A stretch of DNA of 27,098 nucleotides from NCBI RefSeq assembly GCF_949296715.1, contig NZ_CASFQD010000032.1:1-27098 (forward strand), given 5' to 3'. This DNA comes from an uncultured Alistipes sp. (lineage in GTDB: Bacteria; Bacteroidota; Bacteroidia; Bacteroidales; Rikenellaceae). The translations under genes and the position numbers were made by a program. This document shows, piece by piece, positions 22,802 to 27,098 of the stretch; position 1 is the first letter of the stretch, and the number at the start of each line of letters is the position of its first letter. The notes under the pieces are model-generated. The model searched no databases. It was given only the letters and a program-made list of their open reading frames with translations, and was not told where the DNA came from.

Positions 22802-24506
22802 AAAAAAGTTTTCCGGACTTCTCGTCGGGGGTGTTCTGTGTGCTTCGTTTCGAGGGCTTGGCGGCGCGGCCCAGCAGGATGCGGGCCTGCGTGCGGGCCG
22901 CATCGGTGATCTCCGAGCCGGAGAGCATCTTGGCGATTTCGGTCTCGCGCTCGTCGTCCGTCAGGCGGGTGATCGAGGTGCGGCCGTCGTGCTTGTAGAC
23001 GACGAAGTGCGACGAGCCCTTTGAGGCGACCTGCGGCAGGTGGGTGATGTCGACGACCTGCATCGTCGCGGCGAGGGCGGCGATGATCTCGCCCATGGCG
23101 TCGGCGATGCGGCCCGAGACACCCGTGTCGATCTCGTCGAAGATCACCGTCGGCAGCTGCATGCGCTCCGCGAGCAGCGCCTTGAGCGCCAGCATCACGC
23201 GCGAGAGCTCGCCGCCCGAGGCGATGCGCTCGACGGGCTGCGGCGTCATGCGCGCATTGGCCGTGAAGAGGAACTGCACGCCGTCGCGGCCCGAGCGTCC
23301 GAGCTGCGGCTGCGGCGTGAGCTCCACGCGGAAAACGGTCTCGGCCATGCCCAGCCGGGCAAGCGTGGCGAGGATCTGCTCCGCAAAGAGCGGCGCGGCC
23401 TTCTCGCGGGCCTCGTGCAGGCGGTCGGCCAGCGCGCCGGCTTCGGCCTCCGCGGCGGCGAGGGCCGCTTCGGCCTCGGTGATGCGTTCGTCGCCGTGGA
23501 CGATGGCCGCCAGCTGTGCGGCGCAGCGGTCGCGTGCCGCGAGCAGTTCGGCTTCGTCGGCGGCGTGGTATTTCTGCTGGAGCGAGAGCAGCAGGTCGAG
23601 GCGTGCGGAGAGCTTCGCCAGCCGCTCGGGGTCGGCGTCGAGCCGCTCCGAGGCGGCCGTCACGCCGCCGTTGATATCCTTGAGCTCCTCGATCACCGCG
23701 TGCAGCCGGTCGGCATACTCCCCGGCGGCGGGGTAGTGGGCGCGCAGGTGGCCGAAGGCGTTTTCGCTCTGCTTGAGTTGCGCGAGGATGCCCGTCTCGT
23801 CGGCGTCGAAGGCGTTGCGCAGCGTGGTGAAGGCCTCGCCGATGCTCTCGGCGTTCTCGAGTACGGCGAGCTCCTGTTCGATCTCGGCCTGCTCGCCTTC
23901 GCGCAGCGCCGCGGCTGTCAGTTCGTCGTTCTGGAAGCGCAGCCACTCCTCGTCGCGGCGTCCCGCCTCGGCCGCCTCGCGCAACGCCGCAAGCTCGCGC
24001 CGCAGCTCCGTCAGGCGGGCGTACTGCGCGGCGTACTGCTCGAGCAGCTGTCCGTTGCCGGCCAGCGTGTCGAGCGCCTGCGTGCGGAACTCCTCGGAGG
24101 AGAGGATCAGGTTCTGGTGCTGCGAGTGGATGTCGATCAGGCGGCCGCCCAGCTCGCGCAGCTGCGCGAGCGACACGGGCACGTCGTTGATAAACGAGCG
24201 GCTCTTGCCCGCGGGGGTGATGATGCGCGTAAGGGTCGTCTCCGCGGCGTAGTCGAGGTCGTTCTCGGCGAAGAAGGGCTCCATGCCGCGCCCCGCGAGG
24301 TCGAAGGTCCCCTCGACCGTGCAGTTGCGGGCCGCATCCTTCATGGCCGAGCCGTCGTTCTTGGCCCCGAGCAGCAGCGAGAGCGCCCCCAGCAGGATCG
24401 ACTTGCCGGCGCCCGTCTCGCCCGTGATGATGTTCAGGTGCGGATCGAGCTCCAGCGTAAGGGAGTCGATCAGCGCGTAGTTCTCGACCGTCAGACGGCG
24501 TAACAT
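22800..24506 (-). CDS. recN: DNA repair protein RecN
   Basis: A 568-residue SMC-like ATPase for double-strand break repair. Walker A is GETGAGKS (residues 29-36) and SQHQN follows in the family-typical DIHSQHQNLIL. The middle is a long Glu/Ala/Leu-rich coiled coil. The ABC signature is IASGGELSRVMLALK and Walker B is TVIFDEIDTGVSGRIA. The ATG at 24506 gives the canonical start LRRLTVENYALID. It lies 5 bp after the coaBC stop and is the last gene of the bamD operon. The length is close to the usual 550-560. Confidence 0.97.
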   Translation of the reverse strand: MLRRLTVENYALIDSLTLELDPHLNIITGETGAGKSILLGALSLLLGAKNDGSAMKDAARNCTVEGTFDLAGRGMEPFFAENDLDYAAETTLTRIITPAGKSRSFINDVPVSLAQLRELGGRLIDIHSQHQNLILSSEEFRTQALDTLAGNGQLLEQYAAQYARLTELRRELAALREAAEAGRRDEEWLRFQNDELTAAALREGEQAEIEQELAVLENAESIGEAFTTLRNAFDADETGILAQLKQSENAFGHLRAHYPAAGEYADRLHAVIEELKDINGGVTAASERLDADPERLAKLSARLDLLLSLQQKYHAADEAELLAARDRCAAQLAAIVHGDERITEAEAALAAAEAEAGALADRLHEAREKAAPLFAEQILATLARLGMAETVFRVELTPQPQLGRSGRDGVQFLFTANARMTPQPVERIASGGELSRVMLALKALLAERMQLPTVIFDEIDTGVSGRIADAMGEIIAALAATMQVVDITHLPQVASKGSSHFVVYKHDGRTSITRLTDDERETEIAKMLSGSEITDAARTQARILLGRAAKPSKRSTQNTPDEKSGKLF

Positions 24507-24511
24507 GACCT

Positions 24512-25732
24512 TTATTTTAAGAGTGATTCGATCTTGTCCGCGATGCGTGCCGCGACGTCGCGCTTGGACATCAGCGGCAGGGGTTCGCGTCCCGCGGCGT
24601 CGATGAAGGTGACCTTGTTGGTGTCGCCGCGGAAGCCTGCCCCGGCGTCGCGCAGCGAGTTGAGGACGATGAAGTCGAAGTGCTTTTTCGCGAGCTTCGC
24701 CTCGGCGTGCGCCTCCTCGTCGTGGGTCTCCAGCGCGAAGCCCACCAGCAGGCGGCCCCGTTTGTCGGCACCCAGTTCGGCGGCAATGTCGCGCGTGCGG
24801 CGCAGCGTCAGCGTCATCTCGCCGTCGCCCTTCGTGATTTTGCGGTCGGCAACCGCCACGGGCGTGTAGTCGGCCACGGCGGCGCACATCACCGCGCCGT
24901 CCGCCTCGCGGAAGGCCTCGACGGCCGCCGTGTACATCTCGTCGGCCGAGAGCACATCCACGCGCCGTACCCCTTCGGGGGTGTCGAGAGCCGTGCGGCC
25001 GCTCACGAGCACCACGTCGGCGCCGCGCCGTGCCAGTTCGCCCGCAATGGCGTAGCCCATCTTGCCCGAGGAGTGGTTCGAGATGAACCGCACGGGGTCG
25101 ATCGGCTCGATCGTGGCCCCTGCGGTCACGACAAAGCGCCTACCGGCGAGCGGCTTTTTTTTTTCTTCGTCAAGCAGACGCCCGACGAAGGCGGCGATTT
25201 CGTCCGGTTCGGCCATGCGGCCCTTGCCCCGAAGGCCGCTCGCCAGCTCGCCTTCGGCGGGCTCGACGATCTGCACGCCGCGCCCGGCGAGGCGTGCGAG
25301 GTTCTCCTGCGTGGCCGCATGGGCATACATGTCCAGGTCCATGGCCGGGGCCACGACGACCGGACAGCGCGCCGACAGGTAGGTGGTCAGCAGCAGGTTG
25401 TCGGCGATGCCTGCCGCCATCTTGGCCAGCGTGTTGGCCGTGGCCGGAGCGATCAGGCAGCAGTCGGCCCACTCGCCGAGCGAGACGTGGGAGTTCCACG
25501 CGCCGTTCTCCGGGTCGAAGAACTCCACGAGAATCGGGTTCTTCGAGAGCGTGGCCATCGTCAGCGGCGTGATGAACTGCTTGGCCAGCGGTGTCATCAC
25601 CACGCGCACGTCGGCCCCGGCCGTCTTCAGCAGACGGCACAGCAGGGCGGACTTGTAGGCGGCGATGCTGCCCGTGATGCCCAGCAGTATGTGGCGCCCC
25701 TCGAGCGGGCGTGCGTCCTGCAGCGGATCCAT
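24512..25732 (-). CDS. coaBC: Bifunctional phosphopantothenoylcysteine decarboxylase / phosphopantothenate-cysteine ligase
   Basis: A 406-residue bifunctional enzyme of coenzyme A synthesis. The CoaC half (about 1-185) is a flavoprotein with GITGSIAAYKS (18-28), the catalytic His82 in NSHVSLGEW and PATANTLAKMAAGIADNLL. The CoaB half (about 195-406) has FISNHSSGKMGYAIA, AAVADYTPV and KITK. Two CoaC positions differ from E. coli: the PAMN motif reads PAMD (Asp132), and the active-site Cys is Ser165 in ELASGLRGKGRM. The linker EEKKKP is encoded by ten consecutive A (25155-25164 on the + strand as T). It is 13 bp after rpoZ and 5 bp before recN. Confidence 0.95.
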   Translation of the reverse strand: MDPLQDARPLEGRHILLGITGSIAAYKSALLCRLLKTAGADVRVVMTPLAKQFITPLTMATLSKNPILVEFFDPENGAWNSHVSLGEWADCCLIAPATANTLAKMAAGIADNLLLTTYLSARCPVVVAPAMDLDMYAHAATQENLARLAGRGVQIVEPAEGELASGLRGKGRMAEPDEIAAFVGRLLDEEKKKPLAGRRFVVTAGATIEPIDPVRFISNHSSGKMGYAIAGELARRGADVVLVSGRTALDTPEGVRRVDVLSADEMYTAAVEAFREADGAVMCAAVADYTPVAVADRKITKGDGEMTLTLRRTRDIAAELGADKRGRLLVGFALETHDEEAHAEAKLAKKHFDFIVLNSLRDAGAGFRGDTNKVTFIDAAGREPLPLMSKRDVAARIADKIESLLK

Positions 25733-25745
25733 CGGTCGGCGCGGA

Positions 25746-26072
25746 TTAGGCCTGCGGCTGCTCCTTGCCGTCGCGGTAGAAGAGCTCGCCGTCGAGGAAC
25801 TCCTCCGTGGCGATGATGACCGGTTTGGGCAGGCGCTCGTAGTAGCGCGAGATTTCGATCTGCTCGCGGTTTTCGAAGGTCTCCTCCATCGTGTCGGTGG
25901 GCGACGAGAAGTCGGCCAGCTTGCGGTTGAGCTCCGTCTTGAGCTCGGTCGAGATCTGGTTGGCGCGGCGGGCGATGATGTTCACCGTCTTGTAGATGTT
26001 GCCGGTCTCCTTGTCCAGGTCCACCAGTTTGCGCGTGATGGTGTTGTTGGGAATGTTCTTCTTGATTTCCAT
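25746..26072 (-). CDS. rpoZ: RNA polymerase omega subunit, Rpb6-like
   Basis: A 108-residue protein matching the Bacteroidota version of the omega/Rpb6 family: ITRKLVDLDKETGNIYKTVNIIARRANQISTELKTELNRKLADF resembles the conserved Rpb6/omega helices that wrap the C-terminus of the beta' subunit. PKPVIIATEEFLDGELFYR forms the C-terminal part. It promotes RNA polymerase assembly. The gene begins 2 bp after the bamD stop and precedes coaBC by 13 bp. The link from omega to coaBC is also known in Proteobacteria and Firmicutes, which supports the call. Confidence 0.85.
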   Translation of the reverse strand: MEIKKNIPNNTITRKLVDLDKETGNIYKTVNIIARRANQISTELKTELNRKLADFSSPTDTMEETFENREQIEISRYYERLPKPVIIATEEFLDGELFYRDGKEQPQA

Positions 26073-26074
26073 CT

Positions 26075-26893
26075 CTATATGTTGTTTTCCTTGTTGTTGC
26101 GGTCGAGGTATCCGCGGGCCTCTTCGGCCAGGCGGTCCAGGCGTTTGACGTATTTCGATTCGGGGAACTCCTCCTTGAAGGAGAGGTACGAGTCGAGCAT
26201 CGAGAGATAGCGGTCCGTCTGCTTGCTCGTCACGGAGTTGCTGGCCAGACGGTAGCTCGAATCGACGATCAGGTACATGATCTCTTCGCGGTGCCTGCTG
26301 TCGGGATACTGCTTCAGGGCGTTTTTCAGCGCCGTGATGGCCGACTTGTAGCGTCCGATCTTGTAGTAGGTGTAGGCGTTCAGGTAGGCCTTCTCGTGCA
26401 GCCGTTCGGTCAGCTCCTTGTTGATTTGCCTGAAGTTGTCAATCTGGTCGCTCAACGGGTAGTGCGACATGAACTCGTTGATGGCGATCAGCGCCTGACC
26501 CGTGACGGTCTGGTCGCGCGACGGCCCCGGGGCCAGGTAGTAGAAGCAGAGGGCGTACATACCTTCGGCGTCCTCGATGAAGGGACTGCGGCCGAACTTG
26601 CGGCGGAAATCCTCGAAGAGCATCGAGGCGGTCTCGTAGTCGCGGTTCTTGAACTTGCAGCGGGCGTTGAAGAACGAGATGCTGTCCTCGCGCGGCGTGC
26701 CCGCATAGTAATGCTGCACCCCTTCGAAGAGGGTCGAGGCGCGCTGCCATTTCTCTTTCTGGTAATACTCCAGCGCCTTGGTGTAGATCGGGTCGGGCTG
26801 TCCGCTCTTGAGCAGGGCGTTGATGCCTCCGCAGCTGCTGAAAACCGCGGACGCGGCCACGGCGCACAGGGCGTATAAGAAAGTCTGCTTCAT
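26075..26893 (-). CDS. bamD: Outer membrane assembly lipoprotein BamD
   Basis: A 272-residue lipoprotein. The signal peptide ends in a lipobox VFSSC with Cys21. The rest consists of tetratricopeptide-like helical repeats (YTKALEYYQKEKWQRASTLFEGV; FNARCKFKNRDYETASMLFEDF; AYLNAYTYYKIGRYKSAITALKNALKQYPDS), the usual BamD/YfiO architecture. BamD is a periplasmic part of the beta-barrel assembly machine that works with BamA. It leads the operon with rpoZ, coaBC and recN and has a well-matched promoter 30 bp upstream. Confidence 0.93.
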   Translation of the reverse strand: MKQTFLYALCAVAASAVFSSCGGINALLKSGQPDPIYTKALEYYQKEKWQRASTLFEGVQHYYAGTPREDSISFFNARCKFKNRDYETASMLFEDFRRKFGRSPFIEDAEGMYALCFYYLAPGPSRDQTVTGQALIAINEFMSHYPLSDQIDNFRQINKELTERLHEKAYLNAYTYYKIGRYKSAITALKNALKQYPDSRHREEIMYLIVDSSYRLASNSVTSKQTDRYLSMLDSYLSFKEEFPESKYVKRLDRLAEEARGYLDRNNKENNI

Positions 26894-26923
26894 CTGAAGA
26901 AATTTTTACGGCGCTTTATCGCG

Positions 26924-26953
26924 CAAAGTTACGCATAAATTAACGAATTGCAA
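26924..26953 (-). promoter_or_regulatory. Promoter of the bamD operon
   Basis: On the minus strand TTG (26953-26951), a 19-bp AT-rich spacer and TAACTTTG (26931-26924) match the Bacteroidota promoter consensus fully. The ATG is 30 bp downstream of the -7 box. Confidence 0.88.
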
Positions 26954-27098
26954 AAAAAATTATTGTCCGGCGGGCGCTTGCGGCGATGCGGGCCGGAGCT
27001 TCGGCTTTCACCCCGGTGGCCTTCCGGGCAGCGGCCGGCCGGGAGGTGCGTCACGGCGCACCGGGGGATGATGCGCCGCGGGCGGCGGGGCGGTGCCG

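Noticed and set aside
26955..27098. A possible gene end in the GC-rich right edge
   Set aside because: Two minus-strand frames stay open for some distance but neither shows a motif or start, so nothing can be supported. A 7-bp inverted repeat (CGGCGCA/TGCGCCG) near 27060 lacks a T-run.

Overview
The window looks like chromosomal core DNA of a high-GC Bacteroidota bacterium, most likely Alistipes or another Rikenellaceae. The reasons are: many promoters of the Bacteroidota type (a -7 box TAnnTTTG, in several cases with TTG 19-20 bp upstream); lineage-typical proteins (Rpb6-like omega, BamD-RpoZ-CoaBC-RecN gene order, DUF4252 protein, DUF1080 domain, TatA/TatC without TatB); no strong Shine-Dalgarno sequences; and GC of roughly 60-65 percent. 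The genus is inference. No phage, insertion sequence, CRISPR array, rRNA or plasmid signature was seen.

Layout. 1-5239 (+): the end of a HEAT-repeat/DUF1080 protein and its terminator, then tatA-tatC-Gfo/Idh/MocA oxidoreductase from a new promoter. 5261-8737 (-): nadB-prfC with a long structured leader. 8773-11414 (-): an ECF sigma operon (sigma factor, single-TM putative anti-sigma, outer-membrane-barrel-like protein, DUF4252 protein). 11490-12800 (+): queA. 12835-14100 (-): a cation:proton antiporter. 14186-15596 (+): enolase. 15640-16523 (-): an unrecognised secreted protein of lower GC. 16664-16830 (-): tRNA-His with a complete promoter and terminator. 16869-18970 (+): groES-groEL behind a sigma-54-like promoter. 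19072-20008 (+): a DMT-family transporter. 20098-22002 (-): a second ECF sigma operon with a zinc-finger anti-sigma factor fused to a LolA/RseB-like periplasmic domain. 22019-22633 (-): a nucleotidyltransferase-fold protein. 22655-26954 (-): bamD-rpoZ-coaBC-recN. 26955-27098 holds no supportable gene.

How the genes work together. Most loci are housekeeping: Tat export, NAD synthesis start, translation termination, queuosine, glycolysis, chaperonin, coenzyme A, DNA repair and outer-membrane assembly. The regulatory material is the most interesting part. Two unrelated ECF sigma operons share an upstream element, TAAGACGC-N6-GGCGTAAAA, with identical spacing. groESL has no visible CIRCE element or TAnnTTTG box but has a -24/-12-like element with a TGACA-N3-TGTCA palindrome upstream. 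nadB has a leader of about 230 nt that can fold into a three-way junction just before the start codon. CoaBC lacks two residues known to be catalytic in the E. coli decarboxylase and carries an A10 tract in its interdomain linker. I found no clearly new multi-gene system; the candidates for novelty are these regulatory elements.
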